Shown in pieces: positions 1 through 7,670 of a stretch of DNA of 64,000 nt (within the stretch, counting starts at the first letter, position 1; the number at the start of each line of letters is the position of its first letter). A model generated the notes under the pieces. That model saw nothing but the letters and a program-made list of their open reading frames with translations, did no database searches and had not been told where the DNA came from. The position numbers and the translations under genes were made by a program. The DNA is from Pseudomonas sp. B21-023 (GTDB lineage: Bacteria > Pseudomonadota > Gammaproteobacteria > Pseudomonadales > Pseudomonadaceae): the NCBI RefSeq assembly GCF_024749165.1, contig NZ_CP087190.1:3755501-3819500 (forward strand). Reading direction: 5' to 3'.

Positions 1-1
1 C

Positions 2-1006
2 CTGTCCACCCTGGTCAGCGCCTGCAGTCTCAATGGTACCTATATCGACAGCGCCCGCCCGGATGCCGCCAAGCTGCGTTACATCTCGGGCAATGGCAGC
101 GCCACCCTGGACCTGTTCGACAGCGCGCGCTGTGAAGCCCGGACCACCGGCATGCTCAACAACCTGTTCGTGCCCGACTCTCGCCGGCGGGCCGACATGA
201 GCGTGCCGCCGCCAGCAAACAGCAACAGCTACTACGAGATCCGCCTCGAACCCGGCCAGCCGGTACATGTTCGCGCCAACACCCAGGGCGCAACCACGGT
301 CTGCTCGGCCTCGTTCACCCTGACACCTCAGGCAGGCTCCGAGTATGAACTGAGCTTCGACCAGTCACCTGGCTACTGCCAGGCGGCACTGGTGCGTCTG
401 CAACGCGTCGAGGGCAAGGACCAGCGCCAGCCCTATCCGATGATCGACACCATCCCAAGCGCCTGCCGGGGTACCTCAGCGTTGTTCCCGAAACAACCCA
501 CACCGCTGCCCGATACCCCCCGGCGCACCGCGTTGATCGATAGCATCATCCACGACAGCGTCACCCCGGAGATGGAGCAACTGACCACGTTGCGCACTGC
601 CGTCGCCATCACTCGTCAAACCTCTCCCGAAGCCCAGGTAGCGGCACGCAAGCGGGAACTGGGCCTCGATCTGCCAGAGGCCTACTGGCAGCAGTACCAG
701 CAGAATCTGCAGAGGCTCGCCGAGGCGCTCGCCAACCTCAAGGCACGTACGCTAGAGCGCTACGACGCCGACAGCCGCGCCTATCTGCGTAGCGTGCGCG
801 ACGAGCAGCTACAGGTCTGGGCCGGTGGCAACAACGACGCAGGCCTGCGCAGCAAGGCCCAGCGCATGCGCGACATGGCGTACTATTACAACTATGTCCT
901 GCAAGAGACGGTCGCGCAGATCAGCCTCGAACACTTGCGCAGCATGGCTGAACTGGATCAACGCGAAGGGGTTTGCCAGCGCTTCGCCGGATGCTGGAGG
1001 CTGTAG
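2..1006 (+). CDS. Hypothetical lipoprotein, 5' end outside the window
   Basis: The reading frame is already open at base 2, so the true start lies before the window. The first visible residues, LSTLVSAC, look like the end of a lipoprotein signal peptide with a lipobox cysteine, so the mature protein begins at about codon 8 and is probably anchored to a membrane. The remaining ~325 residues have a polar N-terminal half containing several cysteines (likely periplasmic disulphides) and a helical, Arg/Gln/Leu-rich C-terminal half. I do not recognise a family. An ATG at 152 is internal to this frame and is unlikely to be the start, because the lipobox lies before it. Confidence 0.7.
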   Translation: MSTLVSACSLNGTYIDSARPDAAKLRYISGNGSATLDLFDSARCEARTTGMLNNLFVPDSRRRADMSVPPPANSNSYYEIRLEPGQPVHVRANTQGATTVCSASFTLTPQAGSEYELSFDQSPGYCQAALVRLQRVEGKDQRQPYPMIDTIPSACRGTSALFPKQPTPLPDTPRRTALIDSIIHDSVTPEMEQLTTLRTAVAITRQTSPEAQVAARKRELGLDLPEAYWQQYQQNLQRLAEALANLKARTLERYDADSRAYLRSVRDEQLQVWAGGNNDAGLRSKAQRMRDMAYYYNYVLQETVAQISLEHLRSMAELDQREGVCQRFAGCWRL

Positions 1007-1363
1007 GCAGTCACCCGAGCGCAAGTCTGTCCCATGCTAGTGATCGCCGCCCCCTTGAACCTCGGCCTCAGCTCCCTGAGGCCAGCCACCAACCCGCCGG
1101 CTCCATCAGCCTAGGCGCAGCCCGGCACCTGCCTGCGCAAAGGTCACGCCCTGCGCCCGGTCACCCTCGCCTTGGGGGACAGGGTACGCGCCGCCAGGCT
1201 GCACCATGCAGGCTTTGCTTGCTCACAGGTAGTGTGCCCGCCCCCGACCCTGTGTATGCTGCTCGGGCGCGGCAAGCGGCCCACGGCGGCTTGCAGGACA
1301 TCGCGCGGCCGCCCTGCGTGATCGGACCATGACCGGGCTACCCGTATCGGATACCCCCGCCCT
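1007..1363. other. Intergenic stretch, no supported gene
   Basis: About 357 bases between the lipoprotein stop and the diguanylate cyclase. Both strands contain open frames only of the kind expected in high-GC DNA, with no ribosome binding site or recognisable protein. The promoter of the downstream cyclase must lie here, but I cannot place it. Confidence 0.5.
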
Positions 1364-2227
1364 ATGCCCGTCGACCTGCAAGCGCTGTACCCCAGGCTGA
1401 TCCACCTGATGCTGGACACCGTGTTCGTGGTCGACCGGGACGACACCATCGTGTTCGTGAGCGATGCCTGCGAGGCCTTGCTCGGCTACCGCGCCGACGA
1501 GCTGACCGGCACCCCGATCACCCGCTACATGCACCCGGATGACCTGGAGGCCACCCGCGCCTCGATCGTGCGGGTGATGAACGGCAACGCCCACTGCGAC
1601 TTTCGCAACCGCTATGTACGCAAGGATGGCGAGATCGTGCACATTCTCTGGGCGGCCTCCTGGTCCGACGAAGTCGGCGCGCGGATCGGCGTGGCCCGCA
1701 ACATCACCGCCCTCACCCAGGCCGAGCAGGAACTGCGCTTCCTGGCCCATCACGATCCGCTGACCAAGCTGACCAACCGCTCGCTGTTCAACGACCGCCT
1801 CGCCACGGCCCTGCGCATGGCTCGCCAGCAGCAGCGGCGGCTCGCCTTGCTGTTTCTCGACGTCAATGATTTCAAGGGTATCAACGATGTGCATGGCCAT
1901 GCTGCTGGCGACCGCGTGCTGTGCACCATCGCCCGCCGGCTGCAGGACAGCGTGCAGGCGGCGGACACCGTGGCGCGGATCGGCGGCGACGAGTTCATCG
2001 TGCTGCTGACTGACGTGCCCTCGGAGGATGCCGTGTACCAGATGGTCGAGCAGATCGCCAGGGTCATGGAGCAACCGCTCGGCGCCGAATTCGGTGAGGT
2101 CAGGATGCCCTCCTGCAGCATTGGCGTGGCCTGCTACCCCAGCGATGGCGAAGATGCCGACACCTTGCTCAGCCATGCCGATGGCCAGATGTACCTCAAG
2201 AAACGGCGGCGCGTACGCGTGGGGTGA
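1364..2227 (+). CDS. PAS-GGDEF diguanylate cyclase
   Basis: Predicted to make the second messenger cyclic di-GMP from two GTP. The 287-residue protein has an N-terminal PAS/PAC sensor domain (about residues 8-125, with the PAC-type 'RYVRKDGEIVHILW' segment) and a C-terminal GGDEF domain (about 130-285) with an intact GGDEF at residues 207-211. No transmembrane segment is visible, so it should act in the cytoplasm. The RxxD inhibitory site expected just before GGDEF is replaced by QAAD, so product feedback through that site is probably absent. The signal sensed by the PAS domain is unknown. A REP palindrome follows the stop codon. Confidence 0.93.
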   Translation: MPVDLQALYPRLIHLMLDTVFVVDRDDTIVFVSDACEALLGYRADELTGTPITRYMHPDDLEATRASIVRVMNGNAHCDFRNRYVRKDGEIVHILWAASWSDEVGARIGVARNITALTQAEQELRFLAHHDPLTKLTNRSLFNDRLATALRMARQQQRRLALLFLDVNDFKGINDVHGHAAGDRVLCTIARRLQDSVQAADTVARIGGDEFIVLLTDVPSEDAVYQMVEQIARVMEQPLGAEFGEVRMPSCSIGVACYPSDGEDADTLLSHADGQMYLKKRRRVRVG

Positions 2228-2231
2228 GCCG

Positions 2232-2262
2232 ACCTCATCGCGGGGCAAGCCTGCTCCCACGC
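2232..2262. repeat. REP-type palindrome
   Basis: A single copy of the pseudomonad REP unit (core CGGGGCAAGCCTGCTCCCAC) sits directly downstream of the diguanylate cyclase and before the convergent beta-lactamase stop. Confidence 0.8.
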
Positions 2263-2288
2263 GTTCGGATAATGGTCCGAGCGATTGC

Positions 2289-3164
2289 TCAGCCCTGCCA
2301 GGCGTCCACCACCACCCGCGTGGCTGCCGCGATCGTCTCGCTGTTCCAGGGTGCATCCGCCTTGGCGCCCCGGCTGAACACCACCAGGATCCACGGCGCC
2401 CGGCCTTTGGGCCAGATCACCGCGACATCGTTGGCCACGCCATAGTCACCCGACCCGGTCTTGTCGCCCACCACCCAATCCTTCGGCACGCCGGCGCGGA
2501 TGCGGGCATCGCCCGTGGTGTTGCCCTTGAGCCAGGCCTGCAGCTGTTGTCGCTCGGCAGCGGCCAAGCCGTCGCCCAACAACAGACGCTGCAGGGTCAC
2601 GCCCATGGCCAGGGGCGTGGTGGTGTCACGCGGATCGCCTGGCAAGGCGGTATTGAGGGTCGGTTCGTTGCGGTCGAGACGGAACGTCGGGTCACCCAGG
2701 CTGCGAGCAAACGCCGTAAGACCCGGCGGGCCACCGACCAGCTCGAGCAACAGGTTGCCGGCGGTGTTGTCGCTGTACTGCACCGCGGCGGCGCAGAGCC
2801 CGGCGACGGTCATGCCGGCGCCTACGTGCTTTTCGGTGACCGGGGAATACACCACCAGCTGTTCGGCGCCGTAGGCGATGCGCCGCTCCAGCAAGCCTGG
2901 CTCGGCCTGGCTGCGGTGCAGGATGGCGCCGGCGAGGACGGCCTTGAAGGTGCTGCAGAACGCGAAGCGCTCCTCGGCGCGCCAGGCCAGTTGCTGGCCG
3001 CTGCCCGTGTCCAGGGCCCACAGGCCGATCGTGCTGCCGGTGGTGGCCTCCAGTTGCTGCAATGCTTTGCGCAGCGGGTCATCCGCCCAGGTTGGCAGGG
3101 CCAGCAAGGCCGAGCAGCCGAGCGCGCCCTGGAGCACGCGACGGCGGCTGAGGGTGGAAGTCAT
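2289..3164 (-). CDS. Class A beta-lactamase, Tat-exported
   Basis: Serine beta-lactamase of 291 residues, hydrolysing beta-lactams in the periplasm. The motifs are complete: nucleophile box CSTFK (Ser71/Lys74), SDN at 131-133, omega loop RNEPTLN with the general base Glu167, and KTGSGDYG starting at 235. The omega-loop and KTG blocks, including PGDPRDTTTP and DKTGSGDYG, closely resemble CTX-M/L2-type enzymes. The N-terminus SRRRVLQG followed by a hydrophobic stretch and an AlaAsp-type cleavage site is a twin-arginine signal, which supports the start at 3164; the frame stays open 70 codons further upstream but without a signal peptide. No ampR-like regulator is adjacent. Substrate range cannot be read from the sequence. 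Confidence 0.93.
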   Translation of the reverse strand: MTSTLSRRRVLQGALGCSALLALPTWADDPLRKALQQLEATTGSTIGLWALDTGSGQQLAWRAEERFAFCSTFKAVLAGAILHRSQAEPGLLERRIAYGAEQLVVYSPVTEKHVGAGMTVAGLCAAAVQYSDNTAGNLLLELVGGPPGLTAFARSLGDPTFRLDRNEPTLNTALPGDPRDTTTPLAMGVTLQRLLLGDGLAAAERQQLQAWLKGNTTGDARIRAGVPKDWVVGDKTGSGDYGVANDVAVIWPKGRAPWILVVFSRGAKADAPWNSETIAAATRVVVDAWQG

Positions 3165-3391
3165 GCGGGTATTCCTTACGGCAATGAGCAAAACGCGAAG
3201 GCTAGAACGTTTTAGCATGCGCGCCAAGTAGAGGATGCGCCCAGGGCTGCCTGCGCGGCGCATGGCACGCGCTTGTGCTGCGAGCGAGCCTGGACAACTG
3301 TTTTTCGCGCCACCGCCCTGGCTACCCTTGCGCTGACCGGCAAAAGGCAGGACAGTAACCGGGTATTCCCGCAAAGAAACGGAGATTCGCC

Positions 3392-3709
3392 TTGACTACC
3401 GATCGCCTGAGCCTGCTCCAGTTCGAGCACCTCAGCCTGAAACCCGCCGCCGCCAGCCAGTTCGCCCTTTCGTTGAAGGAGCTTGAACAGCTGACCCTCC
3501 CCGAGCGCTACGCCTTCCGCGCAGCCCACTACCTGGGCGACCTGGCCGAAGCGGAGAACAGCCAGCAACTGGCGGTTGCCAAGGACCAGGGCATCGGCTT
3601 TACCCAGGGCCTGCTCACTGCCGCGGCAATCGAAGACGCACTGGCGAAAAGACTGATCGAGGTCTTCAATAACGCCAGCGAACGCGCCCACAAGCTGTTG
3701 CCTCAGTAA
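3392..3709 (+). CDS. Small hypothetical protein, TTG start
   Basis: A 105-residue, probably cytoplasmic, mostly helical protein rich in Ala, Leu and Glu, with no cysteine and no signal peptide. The start is a TTG at 3392, preceded at seven bases by GGAG (3381-3384). It is divergent from the beta-lactamase and followed by a GC-rich hairpin at 3718-3742. I do not recognise the family; its conserved-looking composition and clean ribosome binding site support it as a real gene. Confidence 0.7.
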   Translation: MTTDRLSLLQFEHLSLKPAAASQFALSLKELEQLTLPERYAFRAAHYLGDLAEAENSQQLAVAKDQGIGFTQGLLTAAAIEDALAKRLIEVFNNASERAHKLLPQ

Positions 3710-3717
3710 TGCCTTCA

Positions 3718-3742
3718 AGAGCCCGGCGCCATGCCGGGCTCT
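3718..3742 (+). terminator. GC-rich hairpin downstream of the small hypothetical gene
   Basis: Perfect inverted repeat AGAGCCCGGC / GCCGGGCTCT with a short loop nine bases after the stop codon. The run of T is missing, so it may be a stabilising hairpin rather than an efficient intrinsic terminator. Confidence 0.5.
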
Positions 3743-3765
3743 GCCCCTGCCCCGATCCTGTCCTA

Positions 3766-3905
3766 GGCTCTGTACGAAAAGTCTTGAGACGCAGGTCAGG
3801 CAAGGCGAAAACAGCCGAGGAAGCGCAGTGTACTGGAGTACATGAGCATTCCGAGGCTGTTTTCAACGCAGCATGAACAAGTATCAAGGCTTTTCGTACA
3901 GAGCC
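3766..3905. mobile_element. MITE-like element with 16-bp terminal inverted repeats
   Basis: A 140-bp non-coding element bounded by perfect inverted repeats GGCTCTGTACGAAAAG (3766-3781) and its complement (3890-3905), flanked by TA on both sides (CTA left, TAC right), consistent with a TA-containing target duplication. Inside is a second near-perfect palindrome around the GTAC-TGGA-GTAC apex. CAGGCAAGGCG (3797-3807) and CAACGCAGCATGA (3864-3876) recur in the element at 30697-30853. It contains no gene, so it would need a transposase acting in trans. Confidence 0.75.
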
Positions 3906-3948
3906 TACCAGCTTCTGCGTCTCGCCTGGCATAGCCCAAGGAGTCCAC

Positions 3949-4332
3949 ATGCCCCTGGTACGCATCGACATCAAGCGCCACCCCGACCCGACTCACCTGC
4001 GCACGCTTGGCCAGATCGTCTACGCCTGCCTGCGGCGCACGATCAATGTCCCCGAGCACGACAACTTCCAGGTCCTGACCGAGCACGACGGTGATCGCCT
4101 GGTGTTCGACCCGCAGTACTTGGGCATCCAGCGCTCCGACGGCCAGGTGTTCATCCAGATCACCCTCAGCGAGGGCCGCACCCTGGAGCAGAAGAAGGCG
4201 CTGTACCAGGCGATCACCGAAGGCTTCGAACGCGAGGCCGGGGTCCGCCCGCAGGACGTGTTCATCAACCTGGTCGAAGTGCGCAAGGAGAACTGGTCGT
4301 TCGGCAACGGTATCGCCCAGTACGCGCTCTGA
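3949..4332 (+). CDS. Tautomerase family protein
   Basis: A 127-residue cytoplasmic protein of the tautomerase superfamily. Members use the amino-terminal proline, exposed after removal of Met, as a general base in keto-enol tautomerisation or dehalogenation; here the sequence starts Met-Pro-Leu-Val, which keeps that proline. It is about twice the length of the 4-oxalocrotonate tautomerase monomer, matching the longer two-beta-alpha-beta-unit subgroup (Tautomerase_2 type). An AAGGAG motif precedes the start at a good distance. Its substrate is unknown, and the neighbours give no pathway context. Confidence 0.85.
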   Translation: MPLVRIDIKRHPDPTHLRTLGQIVYACLRRTINVPEHDNFQVLTEHDGDRLVFDPQYLGIQRSDGQVFIQITLSEGRTLEQKKALYQAITEGFEREAGVRPQDVFINLVEVRKENWSFGNGIAQYAL

Positions 4333-4408
4333 GGTAAAACGACCACCTACCGCAGAGGACCTGCGTCCACCCCGGCATGACACGCACTCATTCAAGGAAG
4401 AAAAGAGA

Positions 4409-5464
4409 TTGAAAACAGTTTTCGGCGCACTGTTGTCGGCTTGCCTGACGACGCTTGCCTTTGCCGATGAGAACGCCATCGGCTTCCAATCCTCCACACT
4501 GCAGGATTCGCACACTGGCCGCCCACTGCAGATGGTTGTCTGGTACCCGACCGCAGCGACCACCACCGCGCAACTGATCGCCGACAATGCGCTGTTTGCC
4601 GGTGTCGCTGCCGTTCCTGACGCACCGCCATCCAGCGGTGAACACCCCTTGGTGGTGCTCTCTCACGGCTATCGGGGCAACTGGAGCAACCAGGCATGGC
4701 TCGCCAGTGCCCTGGCCCACAAGGGCTACATCGTCGCCGCCGTCAATCATCCTGGCAGCACGACCCATGACCGCAGCCCAGAAGCTGCTGCGCAGTTATG
4801 GCAGCGGCCGGTTGACCTGCGCCGCGCCATCGATCGGGTCACGGCTCAACCGAATAAGTTCGGCAGGGTCGCCGCTGGCCGCATTGCCGTGGTGGGCCAT
4901 TCACTCGGTGGCTGGACCGCCCTGGAAATCGCCGGTGCGCGTTTCGATCCAGATCGCTTTGCCCACGACTGCAACGCCCACCCGCAGCTGTCCAGCTGCT
5001 CCGTTTATGACCAGATGAAGCCGGCAGGCACGTCAGACGCGAAGGCCGCGCTCGGCGCCAATCTGCGCGATGAACGCGTCAGCGCTGTGGTGAGCCTGGA
5101 CCTGGGTCTTTCACGGGGTCTCACCGATGAAAGCCTGGCCGCGTTGCCCGTACCTGCGCTGGTGATCGCCGCCGGCGTCCCCTCGCGGGAACTACCCGCC
5201 GAGCTTGAGTCCGCCAACCTGGCCAAACGCCTGCCCGCGGCGTCAAGCCGTTACGTCGAAATCGGCGACGCAAGCCATTTCACCTTCATGGCTGCGTGCA
5301 AGCCTGGCGCACAGTCATTGCTCGAAGCAGAAGTGCCCGGCGATGGCATCATTTGCCTGGACGGCGATAACGGCCGCGCCCGCGAGGTGATCCAGCAGCA
5401 GGTCACTTCACTGATAACAGCATTTCTCGCCCAGCCAGCCGGCGAAACAACAGGCAGTCTTTGA
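4409..5464 (+). CDS. Secreted alpha/beta hydrolase (dienelactone hydrolase/PAF-acetylhydrolase-like)
   Basis: A 351-residue serine hydrolase. Residues 1-17 form a signal peptide ending in Ala-Phe-Ala, so the enzyme should be periplasmic. The nucleophile elbow GHSLGG is present, followed by a later Asp region and the His of ASHFTF as likely triad members; the HGYRGN segment resembles an oxyanion-hole loop. The likely start is TTG at 4409, eight bases after AAGGAAG; the frame is open further upstream but overlaps the tautomerase gene and would bury the signal peptide. The substrate is unknown; ester, lactone or phospholipid esters are possible for the family. Confidence 0.85.
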   Translation: MKTVFGALLSACLTTLAFADENAIGFQSSTLQDSHTGRPLQMVVWYPTAATTTAQLIADNALFAGVAAVPDAPPSSGEHPLVVLSHGYRGNWSNQAWLASALAHKGYIVAAVNHPGSTTHDRSPEAAAQLWQRPVDLRRAIDRVTAQPNKFGRVAAGRIAVVGHSLGGWTALEIAGARFDPDRFAHDCNAHPQLSSCSVYDQMKPAGTSDAKAALGANLRDERVSAVVSLDLGLSRGLTDESLAALPVPALVIAAGVPSRELPAELESANLAKRLPAASSRYVEIGDASHFTFMAACKPGAQSLLEAEVPGDGIICLDGDNGRAREVIQQQVTSLITAFLAQPAGETTGSL

Positions 5465-5469
5465 ACGTG

Positions 5470-5505
5470 CGGTATTGACCGCAAGCTCACGCCCGGTCAA
5501 TACCG
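5470..5505. terminator. Bidirectional hairpin between convergent genes
   Basis: Perfect 12-bp inverted repeat CGGTATTGACCG / CGGTCAATACCG with a 12-base loop, placed between the hydrolase stop and the convergent LuxR-type gene. It lacks a clear T tract on either strand but is well placed to stop transcription from both sides. Confidence 0.6.
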
Positions 5506-5515
5506 ACAACTCACC

Positions 5516-6307
5516 TCACCGCGCAGGAAGAGCGTCCTGCTTTGGCATTAGAAACCGAGCGAACAATTCCGATTGTGAACGGACATTCAACTTGGCATAG
5601 AGGTTACGCCGATGAACCTTGATGGTCTCCACCGAGAGTGCCAGCTTGCCGGCCACTTCCTTGTTGGAATAGCCACTGAGCAACAACCTGAGCACATCGC
5701 TTTCGCGCGAGGTGATCTGCGTGGCCAGCTGCGCAACCGTTTCAGGCCATGACAGTGGCTCGGCGAGGTGTTCATTCGCGTCGACTTCAAAGGCTATGCG
5801 CTGGTGCATGAGCGCAGTTACCCAGGGCTTGATGATATCGAGCAGGGTAATTTGCTCCTGGCTGAAACGTACCTTGCTCCCGATGGACATGCACAATGTT
5901 CTATCGGGGTCGAGCTGGACATTGTATTGGACTTCATCCGCCGAAATATAATGAGCGAAATACTGCTGATAGTATTCAGTTTCGACGAAGTATTCCGGCG
6001 CTATGTCCAGCAGATGAAAGAAGCCACTCTGCGGGTTTTCCCGATTGGCGATATAAAACGGGTCCAGCAGGTAAAGCCCCTTCACATAGCGATGAATGAA
6101 CGCATCGACCTCCTGCGCATCCGCCACCTCAGGAAGAGCCACCACGTCCACCTGCTGCTGGCTGAAGATCAACACCACCCAGTTGTCGATCTGCACGTAC
6201 TCATTCAATACCCGCACCAACGAACTCCAGAACGCGGGGCGGTCCAGCTGCATGATCAGCTTGCCGATCGAACGGTGCCACGCCAGGCCATGAAGGTCGA
6301 ACGGCAT
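5516..6307 (-). CDS. LuxR-family transcriptional regulator
   Basis: A 263-residue one-component regulator. The C-terminal ~65 residues form a LuxR-type helix-turn-helix (ITSRESDVLRLLLSGYSNKEVA... followed by the recognition helix TIKVHRRNLYAKL). The N-terminal ~185 residues are a putative ligand-sensing region without a clear acyl-homoserine-lactone binding motif. It is transcribed away from the polyamine-binding-protein gene at 6446, so control of that gene is possible. The start at 6307 gives a normal length for the family. Confidence 0.88.
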   Translation of the reverse strand: MPFDLHGLAWHRSIGKLIMQLDRPAFWSSLVRVLNEYVQIDNWVVLIFSQQQVDVVALPEVADAQEVDAFIHRYVKGLYLLDPFYIANRENPQSGFFHLLDIAPEYFVETEYYQQYFAHYISADEVQYNVQLDPDRTLCMSIGSKVRFSQEQITLLDIIKPWVTALMHQRIAFEVDANEHLAEPLSWPETVAQLATQITSRESDVLRLLLSGYSNKEVAGKLALSVETIKVHRRNLYAKLNVRSQSELFARFLMPKQDALPAR

Positions 6308-6445
6308 TTTCTACCCCTTTTGGGTTAGGAATCAGCAGGTCAGCGCTACGTAATCGGAGGTATTTACTATCCGGGCCTGCCCGGTATAGTCGCTGTCTGG
6401 GCTCAGGACGGGCCAGAAGATACATCGTTTCGATAAGGATGTTGC

Positions 6446-7549
6446 ATGAGAACGTCACGTTTGCGAACCCTTTTTGCGGCCTCGCTGCTCGGTGCGGCAA
6501 TCAGCACCTCGGTGGCCGCGGCCCAGCCCGGCATGTACCTGTACAACTGGTTCGGGCTGCTCGCGCCTGAGACCCCCAAGGCCTTCGAGCAGGCAACCGG
6601 CACGCGGATGCGCATGGATGCGTTCGACAGCGCCGACATCATGCAGAGCAAGGTAATGGCCGGGCGCACGGGGTATGACGTGGTCGTGGCCACCTCCAAC
6701 GTATTGCCCAGCCTGATCCAGGCGGGCGTGCTGCAGCCCTTGGACCGTGAGCAACTGAGCAACCTGGCGCATATCGACCCGGCGCTGCTGGCCCAGGTCG
6801 CGGTCAATGACCCTGGCAATCGTTACGCGGTGCCCTACCTGTGGGGCACCACCGGCATCGGCTATGACGTCGACAAAGTCAAAGCGGCATTGGGTGAACA
6901 GGCGCCGGTGGACAGCTGGGACCTGATCTTCAAGGAAGAGAACATCAGCAAGCTGCAATCCTGCGGGGTGGCGATGCTGGATTCCCCGAGCGAGATCATC
7001 TCGATTGCCTTGCATTACCTGGGGCTGCCCAGCAACAGCAAGAACCCGGACGACTACCAGAAGGCCCAGGCGCTGCTGTTGAAGATACGCCCCTACGTCC
7101 TCTACTTCGATTCCTCGCGAATCGACACCGACCTGGCTGACGGTAATATCTGCGCGGTTGTCGGTTGGGCCAATGGCGCCCTTGCGGCACAGGCCCTGAA
7201 CGAAAAGACCAACACCGGGCGCCGGATTTCCTACAGCCTGCCGCGCGAGGGCGCGCTGGTCTGGTCGGAGAACCTGGTACTGCTCAAAGACGCCCCTCAC
7301 CCCAAGGAAGGCATGGCGTTCATCAACTACATGCTGCGGCCAGAAGTCATTGCCAAGACCTCGAACCACACGCTGTACCCCAACGCCAACAAAGACGCCA
7401 CCGCGTTTGTCGAGCAGAAGCTGCGCGACAATCCCTGGATCTACCCGGACGCCACGACGATATCCACGCTGATCCCACTCGAGCCACTGCCATTGAAACT
7501 GGAGCGGATCCGCACCCGGGTCTGGACCAAAGTGAAGAGCGGCGTGTGA
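6446..7549 (+). CDS. Periplasmic polyamine-type ABC substrate-binding protein (PotF/SpuD family)
   Basis: A 367-residue extracytoplasmic solute-binding protein. A signal peptide covers about residues 1-26 (basic start, hydrophobic core, SVAAAQ). The mature part shows the family pattern LYNWFG near the N-terminus, DVVVATSNVLPSLIQAG and VPYLWGTTGIGYD, typical of putrescine/spermidine binders such as PotF and SpuD. AAGGAT lies just before the start. No permease or ATPase gene is adjacent, so it is an orphan receptor that may serve a transporter encoded elsewhere. The divergent LuxR regulator is its likely controller. Confidence 0.9.
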   Translation: MRTSRLRTLFAASLLGAAISTSVAAAQPGMYLYNWFGLLAPETPKAFEQATGTRMRMDAFDSADIMQSKVMAGRTGYDVVVATSNVLPSLIQAGVLQPLDREQLSNLAHIDPALLAQVAVNDPGNRYAVPYLWGTTGIGYDVDKVKAALGEQAPVDSWDLIFKEENISKLQSCGVAMLDSPSEIISIALHYLGLPSNSKNPDDYQKAQALLLKIRPYVLYFDSSRIDTDLADGNICAVVGWANGALAAQALNEKTNTGRRISYSLPREGALVWSENLVLLKDAPHPKEGMAFINYMLRPEVIAKTSNHTLYPNANKDATAFVEQKLRDNPWIYPDATTISTLIPLEPLPLKLERIRTRVWTKVKSGV

Positions 7550-7670
7550 TCTGAGGTGATGGGGTGGCTGCTGCCCCATGCCACCCCTTGATCGTGTCCA
7601 TTGCCGTGCAGCGCGCTGCGCGCCAATGCCTGTTGCTCAATTGAGTCCGACCTTGAAAAGAGAACAGTGG

